From Streptomyces sp. AV19 (GTDB taxonomy: Bacteria; Actinomycetota; Actinomycetes; Streptomycetales; Streptomycetaceae), in the NCBI RefSeq assembly GCF_015999245.1, contig NZ_JAEAMR010000007.1, positions 1,072,358-1,136,357 on the forward strand: 64,000 nt of DNA, in the 5' to 3' direction. Position numbers and translations under genes: made by a program. Numbering within the stretch: position 1 is the stretch's first letter; every line of letters starts with the position of its first letter. Below, one piece after another: positions 26,890 to 34,739 of the stretch. The notes below the pieces were generated by a model. The model saw only the letters and a program-made list of their open reading frames with translations, did not search any database and had not been told where the DNA came from.

Positions 26890-26932
26890 GATCGGTTCAT
26901 CCGCAGCGCAGCGCCGAGAGGATGAACCGATC
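26890..26932 (+). promoter_or_regulatory. perfect 13-base inverted repeat directly before the enoyl-CoA hydratase start
   Basis: GATCGGTTCATCC and GGATGAACCGATC are separated by 17 bases; the right arm abuts the GTG start at 26933. The likely ribosome site (GAGAGG, 26,916-26,921) lies at the loop/right-arm boundary. It could be a DNA operator or an RNA hairpin that hides the start. Confidence 0.6.
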
Positions 26933-27751
26933 GTGAGCGAGCAGCAGTCGCAGCATGAGCAGCGCCACGGCGAGTACGTCGTCGTCCGCACGCACGAGAA
27001 CGGCCACGTCGCCGAACTCGTCCTCGACCGGCCGAAGGCCATGAACGCCGTCTCCACGGCCATGGGCCGCGCCATCGCCGAGGCGACCGCCGCGCTCGCC
27101 GCCGACACCGCCGTCCGCGCCGTCGTCCTGACCTCCACCCACGAGCGGGCCTTCTGTGTCGGCGCCGACCTCAAGGAGCGCAACTCCTTCTCCGACGCCG
27201 ACCTCGCGCGCCAGCGCCCGCACGCCCGCGCCGCCTACACCGGCGTCCTGGAACTGCCCGTGCCCGCGATCGCCGCCGTGCACGGCTTCGCCCTCGGCGG
27301 GGGCTACGAGCTCGCGCTCTCCTGCGACCTGATCGTGGCGGACGAGACCGCCGTCGTGGGCCTGCCCGAGGTGTCCGTCGGCGTGATCCCCGGCGGTGGC
27401 GGCACCCAGCTGCTGCCGCGCCGCGTCGGCGCCGCCCGCGCCGCCGAGCTGATCTTCGGCGCCCGGCGCGTGGAGGCCGCCGAGGCGCGGGAGTTGGGGC
27501 TGGTCGACCGGGTCGTGCCCGCGGGCCGCGACCGGGAGGAGGCGCTCGCCCTGGCCGCCCGGATCGCCGCCCACTCGCCCGTCGGGCTGCGCGCCGCCAA
27601 GCGGGCCCTGCGGCTGGGCCACGGCCTGGACCTGCGGGCCGGGCTGGAGGTCGAGGACGCCGCCTGGCGCTCGGTCGCCTTCTCCGCCGACCGCGCCGAG
27701 GGCGTGGCCGCGTTCAACGAGAAGCGCACGCCCGACTGGCCCGGCCTCTGA
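26933..27751 (+). CDS. enoyl-CoA hydratase/isomerase (crotonase) family protein
   Basis: 272 residues from GTG 26933. Crotonase signatures: LVLDRPKAMNAVS, FCVGADLKERNSF (first oxyanion-hole strand), AAVHGFALGGGYELALSCDLIV and GLPEVSVGVIPGGGGTQLLPR with the Glu at the catalytic position, then the trimerisation helices. It is predicted to hydrate 2-enoyl-CoA in fatty-acid or branched-chain breakdown. The perfect inverted repeat touching its start suggests dedicated control. Confidence 0.92.
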   Translation: MSEQQSQHEQRHGEYVVVRTHENGHVAELVLDRPKAMNAVSTAMGRAIAEATAALAADTAVRAVVLTSTHERAFCVGADLKERNSFSDADLARQRPHARAAYTGVLELPVPAIAAVHGFALGGGYELALSCDLIVADETAVVGLPEVSVGVIPGGGGTQLLPRRVGAARAAELIFGARRVEAAEARELGLVDRVVPAGRDREEALALAARIAAHSPVGLRAAKRALRLGHGLDLRAGLEVEDAAWRSVAFSADRAEGVAAFNEKRTPDWPGL

Positions 27752-27843
27752 CAGCTCGTCCGGCTCGGCCAGCGGAATGCGCGCGACGTTCCTACGCTGG
27801 AGGTGCGAGGGCCGCCGCGCACGGCGGGGAATGTGAGGCTCGG

Positions 27844-28998
27844 GTGGTGGACCACGGGGAGCACGACGACCGCCTGGCCGCGGTGGTGGCGCTGGCCCAG
27901 GCGATGGCGGCCGAGCCGGACCGGCTGGGTGGCGCGACGGCCGCGGCGGAGGGGGCGCTGCGCGCCCTGCGCGGCAGTTTCGCCGCGGTCTCGGTGTGGG
28001 AGCGCGAGCGCGGCCGGCTGCGCGTGCTCGTCAACGCGGGGGAGCTGGACGGGGACGAGGAGCGGCTGCCGGCCGACGAGTCGTATCCGGTGCACAACTT
28101 CCCGGAGATCGCCGAGTTCCTGCACGAGGAGTGGGTGGGCGGGCGCCCGCACGCCTGGGTGGAGCGGGCGGACGGCCCCGACGAGTGCGCGGCCTACACG
28201 GCCCACCGTGTCGCCGCCCTCCGGCGCCACCGCCGCGGCAGCTGTGTGATCGCGCCGATCGTGCTGCACGGGCGGGCCTGGGGCGAGCTGTACGTGGCGC
28301 GGCCGGAGGGCGCGCCGGTCTTCGACCGCAAGGACGCGGACTTCGCGACCGTGCTGGCGGCTGTGACGGCGGCGGGGATCGTGCAGACGGAACGGCTGGA
28401 GGAGGTCCGCAGGCTCGCCTACACCGATCCCCTGACCGGGCTCGGCAACCGGCGTGCCGTCGACGCCCGGCTGGACGAGGCCGTGGAACGGCACCTGGCG
28501 GAGGGCGTGGTCGTCAGCCTTGTGGTGTGCGACCTCAACGGGCTCAAGCACGTCAACGACACGCTCGGGCACGCGCAGGGCGACCGGCTGCTGGAACGTT
28601 TCGGGTCGCTGCTGTCGCTGTGCGGCGCCCGGCTGCCGGGGGCGCTGGCGGCGCGGCTGGGCGGGGACGAGTTCTGCCTGCTGAGCGTCGGTCCGCCGGC
28701 GGACGAGGTGGTGCGCGCGGCCGAGGAACTCTGCCTGGCGGCGGGGAGGTTGGAGCTGGGCGAGGGGGTCGCGTGCGGCATCGCGTCCACGGGGGATCCG
28801 ATCGGGGAGGTGCGGACCGCCCGGCGGCTCTTCCGGCTCGCGGACGCGGCGCAGTACCGGGCGAAGGCGGCGGGGTCGCGCAAGCCGGTGGTCGCGGGGC
28901 GGGACGGGGGGCTCGCGGACCCGGTGGTCCGCCTTGCCGATCGGCCGCCGCGGCCGCCGGCGGCGGAGCGGCGCCGCTTCCGCGGGCGGCGGGGGTAG
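27844..28998 (+). CDS. GAF-like plus GGDEF domain protein, putative diguanylate cyclase
   Basis: 384 residues from GTG 27844 (a second GTG follows directly). The N-terminal about 170 residues resemble a GAF sensor (SVWERERGRLRVLVNAGEL, IVLHGRAWGELYVARPEG). The GGDEF domain begins at AYTDPLTGLGNRRAVD, has DLNGLKHVNDTLGHAQGD, and an intact active-site loop RLGGDEFCLL. The RxxD inhibitory site expected a few residues upstream reads RLPG, so product inhibition may be lost. No membrane helix is present. It is predicted to make c-di-GMP; the proximity to the adenylate cyclase is notable. Confidence 0.9.
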   Translation: MVDHGEHDDRLAAVVALAQAMAAEPDRLGGATAAAEGALRALRGSFAAVSVWERERGRLRVLVNAGELDGDEERLPADESYPVHNFPEIAEFLHEEWVGGRPHAWVERADGPDECAAYTAHRVAALRRHRRGSCVIAPIVLHGRAWGELYVARPEGAPVFDRKDADFATVLAAVTAAGIVQTERLEEVRRLAYTDPLTGLGNRRAVDARLDEAVERHLAEGVVVSLVVCDLNGLKHVNDTLGHAQGDRLLERFGSLLSLCGARLPGALAARLGGDEFCLLSVGPPADEVVRAAEELCLAAGRLELGEGVACGIASTGDPIGEVRTARRLFRLADAAQYRAKAAGSRKPVVAGRDGGLADPVVRLADRPPRPPAAERRRFRGRRG

Positions 28999-29550
28999 GT
29001 TTCCCCGCCCCGCCCTTTCACCGTTTCCCCGGGGCGGGCCCCCGGACCCCGGACCGCGCTCCGCGCGGTGGCGGGGGCTTCGCCCCCTGCACCCCGAGCG
29101 GGGCTCCGCCCCCGTACCCCGCCGGGGGCTTCGCCCCCTGCACCCCCTGCCGGAGCTTCGCCGCCTGGACCCCTGCCGCGGCTGCGCCCCTGGGCCCATC
29201 GGGGGGCTTCGCCCCGGACCCCGAAGCGCCCTTCGGGCGCTGTCCTCAAGCGCCGGACGGCTGGTGCCCCGGTCCCGCCCTTTCACCGTTTCCCGGGGAG
29301 ACCCCCCGGACCCCGTCCGCCCTTCGGGCGGAGTCCTCAAGCGCCGGACGGGCTGGATTGGCGCGCAGAACCCAGCCCGTCCGGCGCTTGAGGACGAACG
29401 CGGCGGAGCCGCGTTGCCCCGCGCGGAGCGCGTGAGAAACGGTGAAAGGGCGGGACCGGGGCACAACTCCCCCCACCGCGGCGTTGCACTGAACACCTGG
29501 GCAGCCTCACCTAGTGACACGCGACGATTCAGTCTCTAGGGTGCCTGAAT
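28999..29550. repeat. 552-base intergenic region of GC-rich repeats and terminator-like palindromes
   Basis: No gene supported. The region contains two CCCTTTCACCGTTTCC copies (about 29,013 and 29,277), GGGGGCTTCGCCCCC-type hairpins around 29,075-29,225, three copies of the GTCCTCAAGCGCCGGAC core, and a segment at 29,395-29,455 that is the inverted counterpart of 16,525-16,582. It probably ends transcription of the GGDEF gene and hosts the hutH promoter at its right edge. Confidence 0.8.
29333..29395. repeat. perfect 24-base inverted repeat, dispersed element
   Basis: Arms at 29,333-29,356 and 29,372-29,395 are exact complements (starting GTCCTCAAGCGCCGGACGGG) around a 15-base loop. It belongs to the same family as 16,582-16,630. 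Confidence 0.85.
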
Positions 29551-31104
29551 ATGGATATGCAGATGCAGGGCGAAGTGGTGGTGGGCACGTCCGGAACGAC
29601 CGCGGACGACGTAATCGCCGTGGCACGCCACGGCGCCCGCGTCGTCGTGCCCGACGAGACCCTCGCCGCCGTGGCCGCCTCCCGTCGGATCATCGAGGAC
29701 CTGGCCGCCAAGCCGGATCCCGTCTACGGCGTCTCCACCGGCTTCGGCGCCCTCGCCGTCCGCCACATCAGCCCCGACCTGCGCGCCCAGCTCCAGCGCA
29801 ACATCGTCCGCTCGCACGCCGCCGGCATGGGCCCCCGCGTGGAGCGGGAGGTCGTCCGCGCCCTGATGTTCCTGCGCCTGAAGACCCTCGCCTCGGGCCG
29901 CACCGGCGTCCGCCCGGTCGTCGTCGAGACGATGGCCGCCCTGCTCAACGCCGGGATCACCCCCGTCGTCCACGAGTACGGCTCCCTCGGCTGCTCCGGC
30001 GACCTCGCGCCGCTCTCGCACTGCGCGCTCACGCTCATGGGCGAGGGCGAGGCGGAGGGCCCGGACGGTATCGTCCGCCCCGCCGCCGAGCTGCTCGCCG
30101 CGCACCGCATCGGGCCCGTCGAGCTCCGCGAGAAGGAGGGGCTCGCGCTGCTCAACGGCACCGACGGCATGCTCGGCATGCTCGTCATGGCCTGCGCCGA
30201 CCTCGCCCGCCTGATCACCTCCGCCGACATCACCGCCGCGCTCTCCCTGGAGGCGCTGCTCGGCTCCGAGAAGGTTCTCGCGCCCGAGCTGCACACCATC
30301 CGCCCGCACCCCGGCCAGGGGACGAGCGCCGCCAACATGCTGGCCGTCCTGGCCGGTTCGGGCCTCACCGGCCACCATCAGGACGAGGCGCCGCGCGTCC
30401 AGGACGCGTACTCGATCCGCTGCGCGCCGCAGGTCGCGGGCGCCGGGCGCGACACCCTCGCGCACGCCCGCCTGGTCGCGGACCGCGAGCTGGCCGCCGC
30501 CGTGGACAACCCGGTCGTCCTGCCCGACGGCCGCGTCGAGTCCAACGGCAACTTCCACGGCGCGCCCGTCGCGTACGTCCTCGACTTCCTCGCGATCGCC
30601 GCCGCCGACCTCGCCTCGATCGCCGAGCGCCGCACCGACCGGCTGCTCGACAAGCACCGTTCGCACGGCCTGCCGCCGTTCCTCGCGGGCGACCCGGGCG
30701 TCGACTCCGGCCTGATGATCGCCCAGTACACGCAGGCCGCCCTGGTCAGCGAGATGAAGCGGCTGGCCGTGCCCGCCTCCGTGGACTCGATCCCGTCCTC
30801 CGCCATGCAGGAGGACCATGTCTCCATGGGCTGGTCGGCGGCGCGCAAGCTGCGCACGGCGCTGGACGCGCTGGCCCGCGTCGTCGCCGTGGAACTGGTC
30901 GCCGCGACGCGCGCCGTCGAGCTGCGCACCGGCCTGACGCCGTCCCCGGCCACCGCCGCGGTGCTGCGCGCGGTGCGCGAGGCGGGCGTGGAGGGTCCGG
31001 GGGAGGACCGGTTCCTCGCCCCCGACCTGGCGGTCGCCGAGGCGTTCGTCCGCTCCGGGAAGCTGATCGAGGCCGCCGAGGGGGAGACCGGCCCGCTGGG
31101 CTGA
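29551..31104 (+). CDS. hutH: histidine ammonia-lyase
   Basis: 517 residues. The MIO prosthetic group precursor is in GSLGCSGDLAPLSH: Cys148-Ser149-Gly150, so Cys replaces the Ala of the Ala-Ser-Gly triad found in Pseudomonas; I recall the same variant in other streptomycete HutH proteins. Other conserved parts are YGVSTGFGALA, NGTDGMLG, QDAYSIRCAPQVAG, NPVVLPDGRVESNGNFHG and the C-terminal VAAVRAVE-like helices. It deaminates L-histidine to urocanate, the first step of histidine catabolism. No other hut gene is visible here. Confidence 0.95.
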   Translation: MDMQMQGEVVVGTSGTTADDVIAVARHGARVVVPDETLAAVAASRRIIEDLAAKPDPVYGVSTGFGALAVRHISPDLRAQLQRNIVRSHAAGMGPRVEREVVRALMFLRLKTLASGRTGVRPVVVETMAALLNAGITPVVHEYGSLGCSGDLAPLSHCALTLMGEGEAEGPDGIVRPAAELLAAHRIGPVELREKEGLALLNGTDGMLGMLVMACADLARLITSADITAALSLEALLGSEKVLAPELHTIRPHPGQGTSAANMLAVLAGSGLTGHHQDEAPRVQDAYSIRCAPQVAGAGRDTLAHARLVADRELAAAVDNPVVLPDGRVESNGNFHGAPVAYVLDFLAIAAADLASIAERRTDRLLDKHRSHGLPPFLAGDPGVDSGLMIAQYTQAALVSEMKRLAVPASVDSIPSSAMQEDHVSMGWSAARKLRTALDALARVVAVELVAATRAVELRTGLTPSPATAAVLRAVREAGVEGPGEDRFLAPDLAVAEAFVRSGKLIEAAEGETGPLG

Positions 31105-31121
31105 GGCTCCGGCCGCGGCCG

Positions 31122-31409
31122 TCAGGCGTTGTGCGCCGTGCGCGACCGGCGCACGGCGACGGTCACCAGCGCGCCGCCCGCCGCGAGGAAACCGACGCCG
31201 CCGAAGACATACGGCGTGGTGTCCACGCTGCCGGTGTCCGCGAGGCGGGTGCCGGCCGAGGCGTCCCGTGCCTTCTCCGGCACCGCGTGCCGGGAGGGCG
31301 GCGAGGGGTGCTCCGGGGAGGGGGTCGCGTTCGCGGTCGGCACCAGCCATCCCGCGCACAGCAGCGCTCCGGCGGCGACGGCGGTCAGCAGCGGGCGGCG
31401 TGCGGTCAC
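31122..31409 (-). CDS. short sortase-anchored surface protein (LADTG motif)
   Basis: 95 residues from GTG 31409. It has a signal peptide (TARRPLLTAVAAGALLCAGWLVPTANA in pattern: basic, hydrophobic, Ala-x-Ala) and only about 30 mature residues rich in Pro, Ser, His. The sorting signal is then LADTG followed by a hydrophobic helix (YVFGGVGFLAAGGALVTVAV) and a basic tail RRSR. LAxTG is the class E sortase motif used for long chaplins. The anchored part is too short for an enzyme, so it may be a peptide tag, wall spacer or degenerate surface protein. It is convergent with hutH. Confidence 0.8.
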   Translation of the reverse strand: MTARRPLLTAVAAGALLCAGWLVPTANATPSPEHPSPPSRHAVPEKARDASAGTRLADTGSVDTTPYVFGGVGFLAAGGALVTVAVRRSRTAHNA

Positions 31410-31867
31410 GGCGCATCCCCTCGGCGGAGCTCGGGAACTTCGGGGCGGGCGGGGGCAACGGAGTTGACCACCGCTCGTGGAGCGGTGTCGCGGATCCCGG
31501 CGCTCCCGGTGGACGCTTCCGACGGACCGTCAACGGACCCCGACCGAACAGATGGTAGTGACCCGTACGGGTGATGGGGAAGCCGCGGGCCGACCGGAAC
31601 CCGTACGGGGTCCGCGGGCCCGGAGCGGACCCCGGCTTGGGCGGGAGCGCCTCTAGGGTCTTTACTGGGGTCTTTACCGGCGTGGTCTTCCCCACACTTT
31701 TCCCGTTGGTGGAACGGGCGATTCGGGTCGGGCGTTCCCTAGTGCATGACCGGGACGGCCGGGCACCTGTGGGGCGCCCCGGACGGTGGCGGGGGAGCCG
31801 AGGGGCGGAGGCGCCTCCGCGGCCCGGTTCCGGGATGTCGGGGTCCAGAGCGATGGAGATGCGTGTG
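31410..31867. other. 458-base divergent intergenic region upstream of the L,D-transpeptidase
   Basis: No gene supported. It contains two CCCGTACGGG palindromes (31,562-31,571 and 31,600-31,609), a direct repeat of GGGTCTTTAC (31,656 and 31,668), and an AT-richer stretch around 31,680-31,710 likely to include the transpeptidase promoter. Confidence 0.55.
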
Positions 31868-33139
31868 ATGAAGGACGGCAAGCGCCGCAAGGGCCTGGTG
31901 GCCGCGGCCGCCGTGCTCGGTGGTGTGCTCACCCTCGCCGCCTGCGGCGGCGGAGACGGCGACGACGGCAAGGGCGCGTCCGGCAAGGACAAGCAGAGCA
32001 AGGTCGACGCCGCGGCCGCCCAGGAAGCCTCCAAGGCGCAGATCAAGATCGCTACGGAGACCGGCAAGGCCAACGTCGGCGTCGCCGCGGACCAGGCCAA
32101 GGTCACCGTCAAGGACGGTGAGCTCGTCAGCGTCAAGATGACGTTCACCGACGAGAAGACCGGCAAGCCCGGCCCGGTCGAGGGCGAGCTCTCGGCGGAC
32201 AAGAAGTCCTGGCAGCCGAAGAAGAACCTCGAGCGCTCGACCAAGTACCAGATCGTCGCCGAGGCCAAGGACAGCGAGGGCCGCAAGGCCGTGGCGAACT
32301 CGTCCTTCTCCACCGTCTCGCCCAGCAACAGCTTCATCGGCTCCTTCACCCCCGAGGACGGCTCGACCGTCGGCGTGGGCATGCCGGTGTCGATCAACTT
32401 CGACAAGCCGGTCAAGGACCGCAAGGCCGTCCAGTCCCACCTGGAGGTCACCTCCAGCAGCGGGCAGAAGGTCGTCGGCCACTGGTTCAACGACCAGCGC
32501 CTGGACTTCCGCCCCCAGGACTACTGGAAGGCGAACTCCGAGGTCACCCTGAAGATGAGCCTCGACAAGGTCGAGGCCGCCCCGGGCATCAAGGGCATCC
32601 AGAACAAGACGGTCAAGTTCCGGATCGGCCACTCCCAGGTCTCCACGGTCGACGCCAAGACCCACCAGATGACCGTCGTCCGGGACGGCAAGGTCGTCAA
32701 GACCATCCCGATCTCGGCCGGCGCCCCGGCCAACCCGACGTACAACGGCCGGATGGTGATCTCCGAGAAGTTCAAGGAGACCCGGATGGACGGCTCGACC
32801 GTCGGCTTCACCAAGAGCGACGGCAAGGGCGAGTACGACATCCCGGACGTCCCGCACGCCATGCGCCTGTCCACCTCGGGCACGTTCATCCACGGCAGCT
32901 ACTGGGGCGGCGGCGTCTTCGGCAACGAGAACACCAGCCACGGCTGCGTGGGCCTCAAGGACGAGAAAGGCGCCAACGACCCGAACACGCCGGGCGCCTG
33001 GTTCTTCAACAACTCCCAGATCGGCGACGTCGTCGTCGTGAAGAACTCCGACGACCGGACGATCGACCCGGACAACGGCCTCAACGGCTGGAACATGGAC
33101 TGGCAGCAGTGGGTCAAGGGCAGCGCCACCGGCGCCTGA
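31868..33139 (+). CDS. L,D-transpeptidase lipoprotein (YkuD domain, Ig-like N-terminal domains)
   Basis: 423 residues from ATG 31868, chosen because GGAG lies nine bases upstream; ATG 31859 and 31853 are in-frame alternatives. The lipobox is LTLAAC within a signal peptide. A charged linker and two beta-rich Ig-like domains (about residues 60-270) precede the YkuD catalytic domain, whose active site reads HGSYWGGGVFG...SHGCVGL. The actinobacterial type makes 3-3 cross-links in peptidoglycan and is carbapenem-sensitive. It sits on the outer membrane face. A strong terminator follows. Confidence 0.93.
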   Translation: MKDGKRRKGLVAAAAVLGGVLTLAACGGGDGDDGKGASGKDKQSKVDAAAAQEASKAQIKIATETGKANVGVAADQAKVTVKDGELVSVKMTFTDEKTGKPGPVEGELSADKKSWQPKKNLERSTKYQIVAEAKDSEGRKAVANSSFSTVSPSNSFIGSFTPEDGSTVGVGMPVSINFDKPVKDRKAVQSHLEVTSSSGQKVVGHWFNDQRLDFRPQDYWKANSEVTLKMSLDKVEAAPGIKGIQNKTVKFRIGHSQVSTVDAKTHQMTVVRDGKVVKTIPISAGAPANPTYNGRMVISEKFKETRMDGSTVGFTKSDGKGEYDIPDVPHAMRLSTSGTFIHGSYWGGGVFGNENTSHGCVGLKDEKGANDPNTPGAWFFNNSQIGDVVVVKNSDDRTIDPDNGLNGWNMDWQQWVKGSATGA

Positions 33140-33177
33140 TCCTCTGATTCCCTGATCTCCTGATCCCCGTTCGTCCC

Positions 33178-33221
33178 GCCGGGCGGCGGCCGCCGAGCAC
33201 CGCGGCCGCCGCCCGGCTTTT
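33178..33221 (+). terminator. intrinsic terminator after the L,D-transpeptidase
   Basis: Perfect 16-base arms (GCCGGGCGGCGGCCGC / GCGGCCGCCGCCCGGC) with an 8-base loop are followed by TTTT, a textbook rho-independent terminator. Four CCTGAT-type units precede it. Confidence 0.9.
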
Positions 33222-33323
33222 CGCGTCGTAAGAAGCGTCATGAGTGGCGTCATGGGCGGCGCATGAGTGGCGCATGAGTGGCGTCATAAGCAGCGTCGTA
33301 AGAAGCAAGGAAGCAAGGAAGCG
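33222..33323. repeat. short direct repeats upstream of DUF2786 gene
   Basis: The 14-mer GCGTCGTAAGAAGC occurs twice, flanking three GCATGAGTGGC/TCATGAGTGGC-like units, followed by AAGCAAGGAAGCAAGGAAGC. The array ends at the ribosome site of the next gene. Confidence 0.7.
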
Positions 33324-33328
33324 CATCC

Positions 33329-34546
33329 ATGGGCAAGCGCAAGGAACCGCCCGCCGAGGCCGAGCTCCGCGAGGCCGTCGAGGCGGCCGTGCGGGGGCTG
33401 CGCGCGCTGTCCGCGGCGGACGCCGAGGACGCGGCCGACGCCTCGGCCTCCGCGCTCGCGGCCTCGCCCGAGGGGCCGGAGGCCCTCGGCCGCGCGCTGC
33501 TGCGCGCCGCCGAGGCGGAGGTGCGCGCCGCCTGGGAGCGCGGCTGGCAGCCCGCGGACGCCGTCCGGCTCGCCCGGCGGGACGCGGCGCCCGCCGCCGC
33601 CCGCTTCGTCGTCGACGCCGTCGCGGCGGAGGCCCGCCGGTACCCGGCCGGTGCCTTCGGCGCCCGCTGGGCCGGACAGCTCGACGCCCTGTCCGCGACG
33701 GTGTGGTGGGGCGGCGACGGCGCGTTCCTCGACGGCTTCGCGCGGCGCGAGCGGATCGGCCGCTTCGAGGCCGTCGCGGTGGCCCTGACGGCGCTGCGGC
33801 TGGTCGCGGTCCTGCCGCGCGTCGAGCCGGTGGGCCCCGCGCCGTCCCGCTCCGGACGCCCCGCCGTCCTGCCCGTCTCCGCCCCGCCGAAGGCCCTCGG
33901 CCGGATCCGGGCGCTGCTCGCCAAGGCGGAGTCCACGGACTTCCCCGAGGAGGCCGAGGCGTTCTCCGCCAAGGCGCAGGAGCTGATGGCGCGGCACTCC
34001 ATCGACGCGGCCCTGCTCCCGGACCAGGACGCCTCCGCCGACGGCCCGAGGGCCTGCCGGCTCGGCGTCGAAGGGCCCTACGAGTCCGCGAAGGCGCTGC
34101 TGCTCGGCGCGGTCGCCGAGGCCAACCACTGCCGGGCGGTGTGGTCGGCGGAGTCCGCCTTCTCGACGGTCGTCGGCTTCGACGCGGACCTGGAGCTCGT
34201 CGAGCTCATGTACACCTCGCTCCTCGTCCAGGCCGACACCGCCATGCGCCGCGCGGCCGACGCCCACCATCAGGGCCGCCGCTCGCGCCGCACCCGCGAC
34301 TTCCGCGAGTCCTTCCTCATCGCCTACGCGTCCCGCATCGGCGACCGCCTGTCCACCACGGCCCGCGACACGACGGCCCGCCAGGCCCCCTCGGAAGTCC
34401 TCCCCGTCCTCGCCGCCCGCGAGCTCGCCGTCGGCGAGACCACCGAGCGCCTCTTCCCCGCCATCACCTCCCACCGGCTGCGGGGCCGCGACGCGGAGGG
34501 CTGGGCCCGGGGGCGGGAGGCGGCGGACGAGGCGCGGTTGCGGTAG
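33329..34546 (+). CDS. DUF2786 domain protein
   Basis: 405 residues from ATG 33329. The DUF2786 motif is RIRALLAKAESTDFPEEAEA with FSAKAQELMARHSID (residues about 190-225). The N-terminal half is Ala/Arg/Glu-rich and helical. The C-terminal half (VGFDADLELVELMYTSLLVQAD, then SRRTRDFRESFLIAYASRIGDRL) resembles phage and bacterial DUF7168-like partners of DUF2786. The biochemical role is unknown. Upstream direct repeats and a clean terminator isolate it as a single-gene unit. Confidence 0.82.
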   Translation: MGKRKEPPAEAELREAVEAAVRGLRALSAADAEDAADASASALAASPEGPEALGRALLRAAEAEVRAAWERGWQPADAVRLARRDAAPAAARFVVDAVAAEARRYPAGAFGARWAGQLDALSATVWWGGDGAFLDGFARRERIGRFEAVAVALTALRLVAVLPRVEPVGPAPSRSGRPAVLPVSAPPKALGRIRALLAKAESTDFPEEAEAFSAKAQELMARHSIDAALLPDQDASADGPRACRLGVEGPYESAKALLLGAVAEANHCRAVWSAESAFSTVVGFDADLELVELMYTSLLVQADTAMRRAADAHHQGRRSRRTRDFRESFLIAYASRIGDRLSTTARDTTARQAPSEVLPVLAARELAVGETTERLFPAITSHRLRGRDAEGWARGREAADEARLR

Positions 34547-34739
34547 GGCCTAAGGGCGTTGAACGGCCGGGACGCGGGTGTGGCCTGCGCCCTCGCCGGC
34601 GCGATCCGCCAGGTGGGGGCGCTGGGTACCGCCCTGTTCGACACCGTCGCCGTATCGGCGAAGGCCGGGGCGGAGGGTGTGGTCCACGGCTACGCGGTCG
34701 TCCTTCAGCCGGTCGTGGAGCCCGTTGCGGCGTTCCTCG

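Noticed and set aside
29000..29510. Possible insertion sequence in the repeat-rich gap before hutH
   Set aside because: No transposase frame; content is short palindromes and dispersed repeats, better explained as terminators or REP-like elements.
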